Assembly (NCBI GenBank): GCA_040883315.1
Contig: JBFLKU010000022.1
Span: 1-61,615 of the forward strand
Direction of reading: 5' to 3'
DNA from: JAFGUF01 sp040883315
Lineage (GTDB): Bacteria; Bacillota; Clostridia; Christensenellales; UMGS416
Length of the DNA: 61,615 nucleotides
The position numbers and the translations under genes are program-made. The notes below the pieces were generated by a model. It searched no databases. It was not told the origin of the DNA and saw only the letters and a program-made list of their open reading frames with translations. Shown piece by piece: positions 35,379 through 44,593 of this stretch (position 1 is its first letter; each line of letters begins with the position of its first letter).

Positions 35379-35902
35379 TGATACATAAGCTGAATATGCC
35401 AATAACAGATGAGCAGATAAGTGCAATAGGTATAAAAGACTCTGTGCTTCTTTCCGGCAGGATATATACCGGCCGTGACGCTGCACACAAGCGAATGATT
35501 GAAATGCTAAATAGAGGCGAAAAGCTGCCCTTTGATATAAATGGACAGGTAATATACTACACAGGCCCATGCCCTGCAAAGGATGGAATGCCTATTGGCT
35601 CATGCGGACCTACAACAAGCTACAGAATGGATGATTACACTCCGCAGCTTCTGGACATAGGGCTAAAGGTGATGATAGGCAAAGGCAGCAGAAGCGATGA
35701 CGTGGTGAAGAGCATGGTGAAAAACAATGCCATTTATCTGGCTGCCACAGGCGGTGCTGGGGCTCTCTTGGCAAACTGCGTAAGAAGCTCTAAAGTGATT
35801 GCTTTTGATGATTTGCTTAGTGAGGCTATCAGGGAGCTGATTGTGGTGGACATGCCGCTGATTTGCGCTATAGATTCAAAAGGAAATTCTTTATACAGGT
35901 AG
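35378..35902 (+). CDS. Fumarate hydratase class I, beta subunit
   Basis: A 174-residue subunit that completes the class I fumarase. The signature GPCPAKDGMPIGSCGPTTSYRMDDY is present, with the catalytic-loop GPTT-x-RMD. It pairs with the alpha subunit through an overlapping TAATG, and its ATG follows an AAGGAGG site inside the alpha coding end. The next gene starts eight bases after it, so fumarase, the Ppx-HD protein and nagA form one operon. Confidence 0.92.
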   Translation: MIHKLNMPITDEQISAIGIKDSVLLSGRIYTGRDAAHKRMIEMLNRGEKLPFDINGQVIYYTGPCPAKDGMPIGSCGPTTSYRMDDYTPQLLDIGLKVMIGKGSRSDDVVKSMVKNNAIYLAATGGAGALLANCVRSSKVIAFDDLLSEAIRELIVVDMPLICAIDSKGNSLYR

Positions 35903-35910
35903 GTGATATT

Positions 35911-37440
35911 ATGTCGGCAAAATTCAAAATAGCTGCTGCTATTGACGTAGGCTCCAGTGCTGTCAGAATGGAGATAGCACAGGTATCTAATGATGCTTTC
36001 GAGACATTAGATAGCTATGAATATCCTCTTAATCTAGGAAAAGAATCGTTTAACAACAATAAAATTCAGTTTTCTACCATGCAGGCATGCTGCGAAATAA
36101 TCAATAAATACTATGCTCAGGCAGATGACCTAGGAATCAAAGATGAAAACATCACTTTGACAGGCACCACAGCACTTCGCGAAGCCAAAAATTCCGGCTA
36201 TATATGCGACCAAATCACAGTAAAAACAGGACATAAAATAACTGTTCTGGAAGACGGCGAGGAAAAGACATATATATTCCGGCACATGATGAGACAGATA
36301 GAAAAAATAGACGACCCTGCAAAATGCTATATGCTGGCATATATTGGCACAGGCAGCCTAGGCATAGCTGTGTGCCAAGACGGTGAAATATTCTATTCTC
36401 AAAACATACGCATAGGCTCGCTGAAGCTGAATGAAACAATAGGCGAAATGACAGAGCTGGGTGAAACAAACATATTAACTGCAATTCAGGAATATGTAAA
36501 TGCGGTTTTCGACCAGCTTCATGCGCAGATAATGAAACAGCCAATAGAGAAACTATTTATAACAGGCAAAAATGTCTCATTGCTAAATTCAATGTTCCCA
36601 GAAAATCAATTCACAAAAAAAGAGCTTAACAAGCTATATAATGAAGTATGTGTAATGGTGCCCAGACAGATAATAAAAAAATACAACCTGACACAGGAAC
36701 AAGCGGAAGTATTCTTCCCTACAATTGCACTTTATAATAAGCTACTTAATATTTCAAAAACCCAGAGCGGAAATATTATGAATGTATCCTTATGTGATGC
36801 TATGCTGTATAAATCACTGTTCCCAGTCAAATTCAAAGCTATGAAAAAAGGATTTGAAAGAAGCTGCGTGAGAAGTGCCGAATACATAGCAAAACAATAT
36901 GGATATGACAAATCTCACGCAAAGGCAGTGGAAAAATATGCTCTTACCATATTTGATAATCTGAAAAAACTACATGGCTTCTCTAGAAAAGAAAGACTTT
37001 ATCTTGAGGTTGCGTCTATTCTGCACGACATTGGCAAATTCGTAAATCTAAAAGCACATAACAGAATAAGTGCAGACATAATACTAGACTCCACAATAAT
37101 AGGGTTTACTGATGAGGAAATGGCCGTGATAGCCAACATTGCCAGGTATCATTCTATGGACGTCCCCACAGAGCTGCACAGTAAATACAACAATCTATCG
37201 GATTTGAATAAAATAATTGTATCAAAGCTTTCGGCTATTCTCCGCCTTGCCGATGCATTGGATAGAAGCCACCTGCAGAAGATACAGGACATTAAAATGG
37301 AGCTGGTTGATAAAAAGCTGAATGTATATGTGGCAAGCAAAAAAGACATCCTTCTGGAGCAATGGACTTTTCAATTGAAGAGCATGTTCTTTGAGGAAGT
37401 TTTTGGTATCAAGTGCTCTCTCATAAATATGGAAAGCTAG
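35911..37440 (+). CDS. Ppx/GppA-family protein with C-terminal HD domain
   Basis: A 509-residue protein. The N-terminal two-thirds have the ASKHA fold of exopolyphosphatase/pppGpp phosphatases (AAIDVGSSAVRMEI, then VLEDGEEKTYIF). The C-terminal part has an HD hydrolase-like motif, LHDIGKF near residue 384, and a later RYHS. The second phosphate loop, normally G-G-G-S-x-E, reads IGTGSLG, so the enzyme may not hydrolyse polyphosphate or pppGpp in the usual way. The ATG at 35911 has AGGTAGGTG before it; an upstream in-frame ATG inside the fumarase gene is rejected. Confidence 0.82.
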   Translation: MSAKFKIAAAIDVGSSAVRMEIAQVSNDAFETLDSYEYPLNLGKESFNNNKIQFSTMQACCEIINKYYAQADDLGIKDENITLTGTTALREAKNSGYICDQITVKTGHKITVLEDGEEKTYIFRHMMRQIEKIDDPAKCYMLAYIGTGSLGIAVCQDGEIFYSQNIRIGSLKLNETIGEMTELGETNILTAIQEYVNAVFDQLHAQIMKQPIEKLFITGKNVSLLNSMFPENQFTKKELNKLYNEVCVMVPRQIIKKYNLTQEQAEVFFPTIALYNKLLNISKTQSGNIMNVSLCDAMLYKSLFPVKFKAMKKGFERSCVRSAEYIAKQYGYDKSHAKAVEKYALTIFDNLKKLHGFSRKERLYLEVASILHDIGKFVNLKAHNRISADIILDSTIIGFTDEEMAVIANIARYHSMDVPTELHSKYNNLSDLNKIIVSKLSAILRLADALDRSHLQKIQDIKMELVDKKLNVYVASKKDILLEQWTFQLKSMFFEEVFGIKCSLINMES

Positions 37441-37446
37441 CGATTT

Positions 37447-38607
37447 ATGCTTCTGGTCAAAAACGCAAAACACTTCATAGATGGCGAAGTCCGCACTATA
37501 GATTTATTTATAGAAAAAGGTGTAATATCCAATATGTCCTCCAGTATTTTCGCTCCTTTAAGTTGCAGAGAAATCGACTTCGCCGGAAACTATATTGTTC
37601 CCGGCTTTATAGATATACACACCCACGGTGCATTTGGTACAGATTTTAACAATCCCGAGCATGACGCCCTGCTCGCTTCACTTAAATATTATGCTTCCCA
37701 TGGAGTAACCAGCCTGCTTGCTACTATTGTAGCAGACAAAAAAGAGAAGATGCTTAGTCTGTGTTCTGATTATGCTGAATACATGCTAGATAGTCAATTT
37801 TGCCAAATTTCAGGTATCCATCTGGAAGGGCCTTTTTTATCTAAAGAATACTCCGGAGCTATAAACCCAAAATATTTATTAGACGGAGATGTTGAGTTTT
37901 TGAGTCAGCTGCAGAAGGCTGCCAAAGGAAATATCAAGCTGATAACCGTGTCACCGGAAGTGAAAAATATACTAGATGTTATTAAAGTATCAAGAGAGCT
38001 AGACATAGCCGTATCTATAGGCCACTCTGGGGCTAGCTATTCACAAACCATAAACGCCATCTCATCCGGTGCTGCAGGTGCTACGCACTTTTTTAATGCC
38101 ATGAAGCCCCTCAGCCATCACGAGGGAGGTATTATAAGCGCTGCTTTAGAAAGCGGCATATACTGCGAGATGATAGCAGACGGAATACACATAAACAAAG
38201 ATATATTCAAAATGGTATATAATATAAAGGGAAAAGACGGAATAATCCCTATTACAGACAGCATAATGGCAGCAGGAATGGGAGATGGGGAATATCGTCT
38301 TGGAAGCCAAGAGATTATAGTGAAAAACAACAAAGCCTTTTTGAAAAACTCCACAAGAGCAGGAAGCACTCTAGGGATGAACCAAGTGCTGAAAAGCATT
38401 ATAGATTTTTTAAATATATCCGTTTGGGACGCCTCATATATGATAAGCACAAATCCGGCACATAAAGTACTGCACGAAAAAAGCCTTGGTCAATTATCAA
38501 TTGGCAGCAAGGCTGATTTCGTAAGGTTAGATCAAGATTCTTGTGTAATTATGACTTTTAAGTCTGGTAAGTTAATATATTGCGAAGATGATTATTACTC
38601 TGAGTAA
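37447..38607 (+). CDS. nagA: N-acetylglucosamine-6-phosphate deacetylase
   Basis: A 386-residue metal-dependent amidohydrolase that releases acetate from GlcNAc-6-phosphate, the step that returns wall or chitin sugar to glucosamine-6-phosphate. The motifs GFIDIHTHG (metal), HLEGPF, IGHSGA and GATHFFNAM are all present, and the active-site Asp is in PITDS. It follows the Ppx-HD gene by six bases. No nagB is in the window. Its stop lies inside the converging thioredoxin-like gene. Confidence 0.95.
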   Translation: MLLVKNAKHFIDGEVRTIDLFIEKGVISNMSSSIFAPLSCREIDFAGNYIVPGFIDIHTHGAFGTDFNNPEHDALLASLKYYASHGVTSLLATIVADKKEKMLSLCSDYAEYMLDSQFCQISGIHLEGPFLSKEYSGAINPKYLLDGDVEFLSQLQKAAKGNIKLITVSPEVKNILDVIKVSRELDIAVSIGHSGASYSQTINAISSGAAGATHFFNAMKPLSHHEGGIISAALESGIYCEMIADGIHINKDIFKMVYNIKGKDGIIPITDSIMAAGMGDGEYRLGSQEIIVKNNKAFLKNSTRAGSTLGMNQVLKSIIDFLNISVWDASYMISTNPAHKVLHEKSLGQLSIGSKADFVRLDQDSCVIMTFKSGKLIYCEDDYYSE

Positions 38608-38858
38608 GCTTGTTTAAATACTTCTTCCACAATCTCTTTTGTGGCAGTTCCTTCGTGAATTTTTTTGCCGTCTACATAAAATGTAGGTACAAAATAATAA
38701 TCATACTGTTTTGCTAATTGTCGGTTCTTGCTTTCGTCAATTACCTCCAGCTCTATGTTCTCATATTCCGGATGCTCATACATCACCTCATTTATCCACT
38801 TATTGGTCTGTATGCAGTAGGGACACAGAGGTAGCTTAAAATACATTATTTTTTTCAC
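38595..38858 (-). CDS. Glutaredoxin/thioredoxin-like redox protein
   Basis: An 87-residue small protein with a CPYC active site near residue 12 and a cis-proline motif (FVPTFYVDGK). The size and fold are those of glutaredoxin-like proteins, reducing disulfides or sensing them in the cytoplasm. The start is GTG at 38858, with GGAGG five bases upstream; the frame is open further, but only this start has a ribosome site. It converges on nagA with a 13-base overlap of the coding ends. Confidence 0.85.
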   Translation of the reverse strand: MKKIMYFKLPLCPYCIQTNKWINEVMYEHPEYENIELEVIDESKNRQLAKQYDYYFVPTFYVDGKKIHEGTATKEIVEEVFKQAYSE

Positions 38859-38934
38859 GCTTTCCTCCTTGTTTGTATTTATACGTAAATAATAGCATAT
38901 AGCCAAATATAAATGTGTAACAAAGTCACAAATT

Positions 38935-38961
38935 AAAAGACTGCCTTTTGGCAGTCTTTGT
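38935..38961 (-). terminator. Intrinsic terminator of the MacAB-like operon
   Basis: On the minus strand AAGACTGCC pairs with GGCAGTCTT, followed by TTAATTTG. Confidence 0.7.
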
Positions 38962-38980
38962 CTGTATTTATTTATTGTTT

Positions 38981-40153
38981 CTATTCATATCTCAGAGCTT
39001 CAATCGGATTCATTTTAGAAGCTTTTGCTGCAGGATATAGGCCAAATACCACACCTACTATCACTGAAAACGCCAGAGATGCCAGCACCACTGTGGAATC
39101 CAGCGTAATCGCCATGTCCATTTGCTGACCTGCTATGTTTACACCCAGCCGAGCCAGCACCACTCCCACTGCTCCGCCAAGTGCCGAAACTATTATAGCC
39201 TCTATAAGAAACTGAATCATAATGTTTCCTCTAGTTGCACCAATAGCTTTTCGCACTCCTATTTCTCTGGTTCGCTCCGATACAGAAACCAGCATTATGT
39301 TCATTATGCCTATTCCGCCAACAAGCAGAGAAATGCCTCCTATAGCCCCCAAAAGATATGTGAGAGTCTGAGTGGTCTCACTCAGCATTTCAAGCATAGC
39401 TGATGATGAAAATATGCTGTATGCTGTGTCGTCTCCGCCGGATTTTGCCAGCATAAAGTTTTCAATAGCAGTCATAGCTGCATCTACACTATCGCTATCT
39501 GCTGCAGATACATATATTGACGATATGGTTATGTCACCAAACATCCTCTGCCCTGTGGCAAATGGTATGAATGCCACTTCATCGTCAGAGCCCATTACGG
39601 AATCGCCTTGCTCCTCCAGTACGCCAATTATTGTAAATGATGTACCGCTTAGTGATATTTTCTCGCCTACTACATCTCTCGTTCCAAAAAGTTCATCAGC
39701 CACATCTACACCAACAATTACTACTCTAAGCCTTTTGTTTTCATCATTTTCAGATATCCATCTGCCGGATATTAAGTTATAGCTGTTTATTTTATCGTAT
39801 ACATCGTTGCACGCTGTAACCTGAACATCCATAGACAAAGTAGAATTTTTCAGTGTCAATGACCCTGCCGTATATGGAGATACATATTCCACTCCTTCCA
39901 AGTCATATATTTCTTCCAAGTCATTTATGTCGAATGTGTTCTGCACTCTTCTGCCGCGAAGGTTGATAGTAATCTGCTTTGTGCCTTCGCTTTCAATGCT
40001 GTCCGTTATTGAAGATGTGGATGATTGTGCCACAGATATCAGAACCGAAACGGAAAATATACCAATCATTATTCCCAGCATCGTTAGGAACGATCTCATT
40101 TTATTTGCCCATATGGCCTTTAATGATGACATTATTGCTTCATATAGACTCAT
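38981..40153 (-). CDS. MacB-type ABC transporter permease
   Basis: A 390-residue membrane protein with an N-terminal helix, a large extracellular MacB_PCD domain (about 45-250) and three C-terminal helices around GGISLLVGGIGIMNIMLVSVSERTREIGVRKAIGA, the FtsX/MacB signature. It works with the overlapping ATPase gene and the adaptor upstream, as a mechanotransmission-type exporter of a peptide, lipid or drug. The substrate is unknown. It is the last gene of the operon, overlapping the ATPase gene by four bases. Confidence 0.9.
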   Translation of the reverse strand: MSLYEAIMSSLKAIWANKMRSFLTMLGIMIGIFSVSVLISVAQSSTSSITDSIESEGTKQITINLRGRRVQNTFDINDLEEIYDLEGVEYVSPYTAGSLTLKNSTLSMDVQVTACNDVYDKINSYNLISGRWISENDENKRLRVVIVGVDVADELFGTRDVVGEKISLSGTSFTIIGVLEEQGDSVMGSDDEVAFIPFATGQRMFGDITISSIYVSAADSDSVDAAMTAIENFMLAKSGGDDTAYSIFSSSAMLEMLSETTQTLTYLLGAIGGISLLVGGIGIMNIMLVSVSERTREIGVRKAIGATRGNIMIQFLIEAIIVSALGGAVGVVLARLGVNIAGQQMDMAITLDSTVVLASLAFSVIVGVVFGLYPAAKASKMNPIEALRYE

Positions 40154-40860
40154 TTCTCCGCTCCTTTCTTTTTCTCGCTGTTTTGTATATCACTTATTAT
40201 TTTACCATCAAATATGTTTATAACCCTAGGTGCATGGTCAGCCACTTCCTTATCGTGAGTAATCAAAATAATTGTATTGCCTCCCTTATGAAGTTCCTTT
40301 ATCATGAGCATTATGTCCTCTCCTGATTTGGAATCCAGATTTCCAGTAGGCTCATCAGCCAAAATAACAGGAGGCTTATTTACCAAAGCTCTGGCTATAG
40401 CAACACGCTGCTGCTGCCCTCCTGAGAGCTCTGTTGGTCTGTGTTTTAGTCTATCACCCAGCCCTACAGACTCCAGAGCCTCTTTTGCCAGCTCTTTTCT
40501 CTCTGTGTTGTCACATCCATTGTACATAGCCGGCATCTCCACATTTTCTAAAGCTGTTGATTTTTTAAGCAGATTAAACTGCTGGAATATAAAGCCGATT
40601 TTTTTTCTTCTTATCATAGTTAGGTCTTTGTCCGAAAGCTCCGCTATATTATTGCCATCCAGTAAATATTCACCGGATGTAGGCACATCTAAGCATCCTA
40701 TCATATTCATCAGTGTAGATTTCCCGGAGCCAGATGGTCCGATTATTGCTACATATTCGCCATGCTCTATTTTCAAATTGACTCCATCGAGGGCATGCAC
40801 TTTTTCAGAACCCATTTCATATATTTTATACATATTTTTTATCTCTATTAATGCGTTCAT
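40150..40860 (-). CDS. MacB-like ABC transporter ATP-binding protein
   Basis: A 236-residue ATPase with Walker A GPSGSGKST, the Q-loop QQFNLL, the LSGGQQQR signature and Walker B VILADEPTGNLDS, the LolD/MacB class. It powers the adjoining permease. The overlap with the permease (four bases) and a 34-base gap to the adaptor gene show one operon. Confidence 0.95.
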   Translation of the reverse strand: MNALIEIKNMYKIYEMGSEKVHALDGVNLKIEHGEYVAIIGPSGSGKSTLMNMIGCLDVPTSGEYLLDGNNIAELSDKDLTMIRRKKIGFIFQQFNLLKKSTALENVEMPAMYNGCDNTERKELAKEALESVGLGDRLKHRPTELSGGQQQRVAIARALVNKPPVILADEPTGNLDSKSGEDIMLMIKELHKGGNTIILITHDKEVADHAPRVINIFDGKIISDIQNSEKKKGAEK

Positions 40861-40894
40861 TCAATCACCTGCCATCTTTGTGGTTTTTTCCTCA

Positions 40895-42748
40895 TCAGCG
40901 TCCACCGCCCATTCCGCCTAAACCACCGGGCATCATATTGAATCCGCCGTCATTTGGTCCATCATTAATGCTTGTGCTTGTGCTTTCTGTTGATGTATCT
41001 GATATAGAAAGCAGCACTACGTCTCCTGCTTCTAATCCGCTTAATATTTGTATGTTGGTTTCATCCTGAATTCCTACTTCCACATACACTATCTCGCCAT
41101 ATAGCTGGTCTGCTATGGATAGGTTTGCACTGGCTGATGCTCTGAACCCGCCGGCATTTTCCAGTGGCATGCTGACTGCATCCATTTTACTTGGGTCAAA
41201 TTGCTCTTTGTCTGCTCCGTCGGAAACCTGTAGCATTGCTTCTCTTTGCTCTGCCATATATTCCTGCATCTCTTCCTGGCTCATTTTTGCGAGTTCTTCA
41301 GACTGCTTCTGTGAATCTAATATTTGGTCGATTATCTCGTCGATTTCATCATCTGTTCTTTCTGTATATACCAAAACATATGCTCTGTCGCCCATATATC
41401 GAACCGCCTCAATAGGCAAAGTAATCACGTCTTCTACTTTCTGCACTTCTATTTCGCTGGATGCATTCATGCTTAGCTTAAATCTTTCATCAGCAGGCAC
41501 TTCTATTTCCACAGTATACGTGGTCACGCCGCTAGTATATGAGCCGACAGAAGATATTCTCTTTACAGTGCCTTCAAATATTTCATCTACTATTGCGTCT
41601 ATGGTCACATTAGCAGCCATCCCTATCTCTATGGAGTTTACATCCAGCTCGTCAACATCCACGCTGGCTGACCATATTGAGGTGTCTGCTATCCGAAGTG
41701 CTTCTGTAGCTGATGTTACCTCCGAGCCCGCTGCTACACTTATGCTGGATATAAAGCCGCTTACAGGTGCTTTAATCTCTAGGTTTGTATATTGTGTCTG
41801 CAAATCTGTCAGCTGCTCTTCCAAATTCTCCAGCTCTGCATACATGTCGCTCAGTCCTTGGTCGATATTTGTATATGAATAAAAAAGTATGTCTCCCTGA
41901 TTTACTAATTGGTTTATAAATGTGCTAAATGATTTAATATATCCTTTTGCTCCCACAATATATTGAATATCAAAATATTCTGTCACACCTTCGCCGATTT
42001 TTGTTTTGCCGTCTGCTGTATATATATCAGCGTTTACATCATCTTCATATTTGTTGCTGTTGATATATATATATGCTGCTCCATCTTCTATTTTCTCTAC
42101 GTAGGAGCCGCTGTATATCCTTACATCGCCGCTGCTTTGGTGAATAACTGCATCCACTTCCTGTCCCACTTCATACCGGCTGATATCACCTGTTGCCTTT
42201 ATGTACATATTATCGCCAACAGCAATAGATGCCAAATATCCATATTCGTCTTCCACATCCTCAGCTCGCTCTCTGTAGATTTCTGACGTGCTTGCATTCA
42301 CATGTTTCAGGTTGATTTCCTTAACTCTGCCATAAACAGGGGATTTGATAGTATAGTCCTGTGTGTCGTTGTCATACTCATCTATGCTACTCCTTTTTGA
42401 GTATACACTATTTTGTGCTGCTTTAATTTCGTCCTCCAGTGTTTCGCTCTCCACCACTGCTATCACTTCGCCTGCATTTACAAAATCGCCCTCTTTGAAA
42501 TACGTTTTCAATACCGTACCCTGTGTATTTGCAAACACAGTCTCTGTATTTCCTGAGCTTATTGTGCCACTTGCAGGCACATAAATTCCAATGTCGCCTA
42601 TTTCTGCTACTGCTGTCGATGGACTAACATCAAATTGTGCCATGGTCTCTTTTTTCGCTTTGACGCCTTTGTTTATTAATACTGCAGCAATTATAACTAC
42701 TACAACTGATGAGTATATAATAATTCTTTTTTTTGTTGATTTTTTCAT
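40895..42748 (-). CDS. MacA-like membrane fusion protein (efflux adaptor)
   Basis: A 617-residue protein with an N-terminal membrane helix, biotinyl-lipoyl-like halves (SPSTAVAEIGDIGIYVPASGTI ... VVESETLEDE), a short hairpin and further beta-barrel domains. A Gly/Met-rich tail ends GGLGGMGGGR. Longer than E. coli MacA (371), it has an inserted second lipoyl region and a C-terminal linker. In a monoderm such adaptors act with MacB-like transporters without an outer channel. The ATG at 42748 has GTGAGG upstream; the GTG 12 bases before it is the site itself. First gene of the operon. Confidence 0.85.
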   Translation of the reverse strand: MKKSTKKRIIIYSSVVVVIIAAVLINKGVKAKKETMAQFDVSPSTAVAEIGDIGIYVPASGTISSGNTETVFANTQGTVLKTYFKEGDFVNAGEVIAVVESETLEDEIKAAQNSVYSKRSSIDEYDNDTQDYTIKSPVYGRVKEINLKHVNASTSEIYRERAEDVEDEYGYLASIAVGDNMYIKATGDISRYEVGQEVDAVIHQSSGDVRIYSGSYVEKIEDGAAYIYINSNKYEDDVNADIYTADGKTKIGEGVTEYFDIQYIVGAKGYIKSFSTFINQLVNQGDILFYSYTNIDQGLSDMYAELENLEEQLTDLQTQYTNLEIKAPVSGFISSISVAAGSEVTSATEALRIADTSIWSASVDVDELDVNSIEIGMAANVTIDAIVDEIFEGTVKRISSVGSYTSGVTTYTVEIEVPADERFKLSMNASSEIEVQKVEDVITLPIEAVRYMGDRAYVLVYTERTDDEIDEIIDQILDSQKQSEELAKMSQEEMQEYMAEQREAMLQVSDGADKEQFDPSKMDAVSMPLENAGGFRASASANLSIADQLYGEIVYVEVGIQDETNIQILSGLEAGDVVLLSISDTSTESTSTSINDGPNDGGFNMMPGGLGGMGGGR

Positions 42749-42854
42749 GTCTAACCTCACATAACATAATTTATGTCACTATAATATCAACCATTTATCC
42801 CATTTTAGTGCAAAAAGTATGAACAAAACTTATACAAAACTTTTTTAAATAACA

Positions 42855-42888
42855 AAAAGCACAATATTAAGTCTATTGTGCTTTACAT
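42855..42888 (-). terminator. Intrinsic terminator of the TPR-RCC1 gene
   Basis: On the minus strand AAGCACAATA pairs with TATTGTGCTT, followed by TTTGTT. Confidence 0.8.
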
Positions 42889-42909
42889 ACATATTTTTTC
42901 TATTTTCTT

Positions 42910-44328
42910 CTATGGCAATTTTATATCATTCCAGTTTATATCGCATTGACCAGCGTCATTCCAGCCAACAGCCAGCAAAGTACCATCTGCTCTCAATGCC
43001 AAAGTATGATACTTTCCTGCATATATCGCTATCACTCCACTCCAGTTGCCTACATTGCATTGTCCATATGTGTTGTCCCCCACACATACCAATGTTCCGT
43101 CTTTTTTAATGCCTAGTGTGTAGTTCTCTCCTGCGCTCACAGCCACAATGTCACTCCACTGTGATACATTGCACTGCCCAAACGTATTGTCTCCTGTAGA
43201 GACTACAGTGCCGTCAAGCTTCAGCCCTACCGTGTGGTTTGTTCCAGCGTCTACTTGGATTATGTCACTCCAGCCATCTACTTTGCACTGGCCTTCCACC
43301 CATTCTCCTACTGCCTCCACTGTGCCGTCGCTTTTCAGCCCTATTGTATAGTTTTTGCCAGCACTTATCTGCACAATGTTTCTCCAGTCGTCCACGCCGC
43401 ATTGGTTATACTGGTCGTATCCTGCTGCTTTTACTATGCCATCTGACCTTAGCCCCACCACATGAGCTCCGCCAGCACTTATCTGAACCATGCTTCCCCA
43501 CTCGGAAGCTATCAGCTGATTATACTTGTTGTCTCCCACTGTCAGTACCCTGCCATCTGATGTAATAGCAGCTACAAAGTTATCACCTGCGGTAACATTT
43601 TTAACATCAGCCCAGTTTGCTATATTAATGCCATTAGCTATTGCTTCGCCTGCCATCTCTACGCTTCCAAGATTTTTCACTGCAACTGTAAATCGGACGC
43701 CTGCACTGAAGAAATATTTATTTACCGCTTGATGATAGTCGAAAATTCTCTGCTGTACATCTTTATAATCAACTATGCTCATAAATATTTTCAAAGATTC
43801 AATCGCATCTCCGTTTTCCATCAGATAAATTGCTTTCAGATATTGTGTTTCCGTTATCTGGCTTTCTGAGTCGCTGTAGTCTCCTGCGGCACTAAATAGA
43901 TTTATTGCACTGTCAAATTCATTTTTTTCTATCAGCTGCATCGCCCACTTGTAATAAACCCAGTTCAGCCTATGCCTGCTGTCCTCGTATTCGCCTAGGT
44001 TATCAAAAAGATATGCAGCAATATCATATTGTTTATTTTGCATATACCAAAATGCTTTTTGATAATTCGTCTCCTGTATCTGAATTGATGCATCCTTATA
44101 TTCACCTAGCTGCTCAAACATCAAAATGGCTTTGTCATATTCGCCGCTCTCTCGCACTTCTAAAGCTTCACGATAGTCAAAATATTTAATATCTAGTACA
44201 ACAAAAATCATTAAATATGAAATAATCAGAATAAGCACTATAGCAAATGTCAGTGCTGTCTTCATCAATATCTCTCTTTTTCTTTTTTGTTCTCTGTTTA
44301 GTTTGATTGTGTTTTTTGAATGTTTCAT
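42910..44328 (-). CDS. Membrane-anchored TPR plus RCC1-repeat protein
   Basis: A 472-residue protein. A basic N-terminus and one membrane helix (about 22-46) are followed by four TPR-like repeats (about 50-205) of the form YDKAILMFEQLGEYKDA, then seven RCC1-like repeats (about 215-465) with the recurrent unit ISAGxxHTVGLKxDGTVxAxGxNxxGQC, a beta-propeller. Both repeat classes bind proteins. The outside location is inferred from the anchor orientation. It has a terminator downstream and an upstream gap that separates it from feoB, so it is monocistronic. The binding partner is unknown. Confidence 0.85.
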   Translation of the reverse strand: MKHSKNTIKLNREQKRKREILMKTALTFAIVLILIISYLMIFVVLDIKYFDYREALEVRESGEYDKAILMFEQLGEYKDASIQIQETNYQKAFWYMQNKQYDIAAYLFDNLGEYEDSRHRLNWVYYKWAMQLIEKNEFDSAINLFSAAGDYSDSESQITETQYLKAIYLMENGDAIESLKIFMSIVDYKDVQQRIFDYHQAVNKYFFSAGVRFTVAVKNLGSVEMAGEAIANGINIANWADVKNVTAGDNFVAAITSDGRVLTVGDNKYNQLIASEWGSMVQISAGGAHVVGLRSDGIVKAAGYDQYNQCGVDDWRNIVQISAGKNYTIGLKSDGTVEAVGEWVEGQCKVDGWSDIIQVDAGTNHTVGLKLDGTVVSTGDNTFGQCNVSQWSDIVAVSAGENYTLGIKKDGTLVCVGDNTYGQCNVGNWSGVIAIYAGKYHTLALRADGTLLAVGWNDAGQCDINWNDIKLP

Positions 44329-44385
44329 GCTTTATATTCTATCACGTTATATTAGTTTTTCAAGATTTGTATTTCAATTATATTT

Positions 44386-44420
44386 TACAAAAAAGAAAAC
44401 CTGCAATTAATGCAGATTTT
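44386..44420 (-). terminator. Intrinsic terminator of the feo operon
   Basis: On the minus strand ATCTGCA pairs with TGCAGGT across TTAAT, followed by TTTTCTTTTTT. Confidence 0.75.
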
Positions 44421-44451
44421 AATATGTTATAGGTATTGATTGATAGTAATA

Positions 44452-44592
44452 TTATTTGTATGGACAGCTCTTGCAGCAGCTGTCACATCCAGTGCATTTT
44501 TTGCCGTTCTTTTTGTCCTTTAGAATTTTTATAATGGCAAGTGCTAAAATTGCTGCAATTATGCCGGCAATCAAAAAATCTACACCACTCAT
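44452..44592 (-). CDS. FeoB-associated Cys-rich membrane protein, 46 residues
   Basis: A 46-codon frame with one hydrophobic helix (about 5-24) followed by KDKKNGKK and a cluster KCTGCDSCCKSCPYK with five cysteines. The ATG begins one base after the feoB stop, inside the same operon. Such short Cys-rich helices are found after feoB in many Clostridia and are thought to assist iron transport, possibly by holding iron. Confidence 0.88.
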   Translation of the reverse strand: MSGVDFLIAGIIAAILALAIIKILKDKKNGKKCTGCDSCCKSCPYK

Positions 44593-44593
44593 G

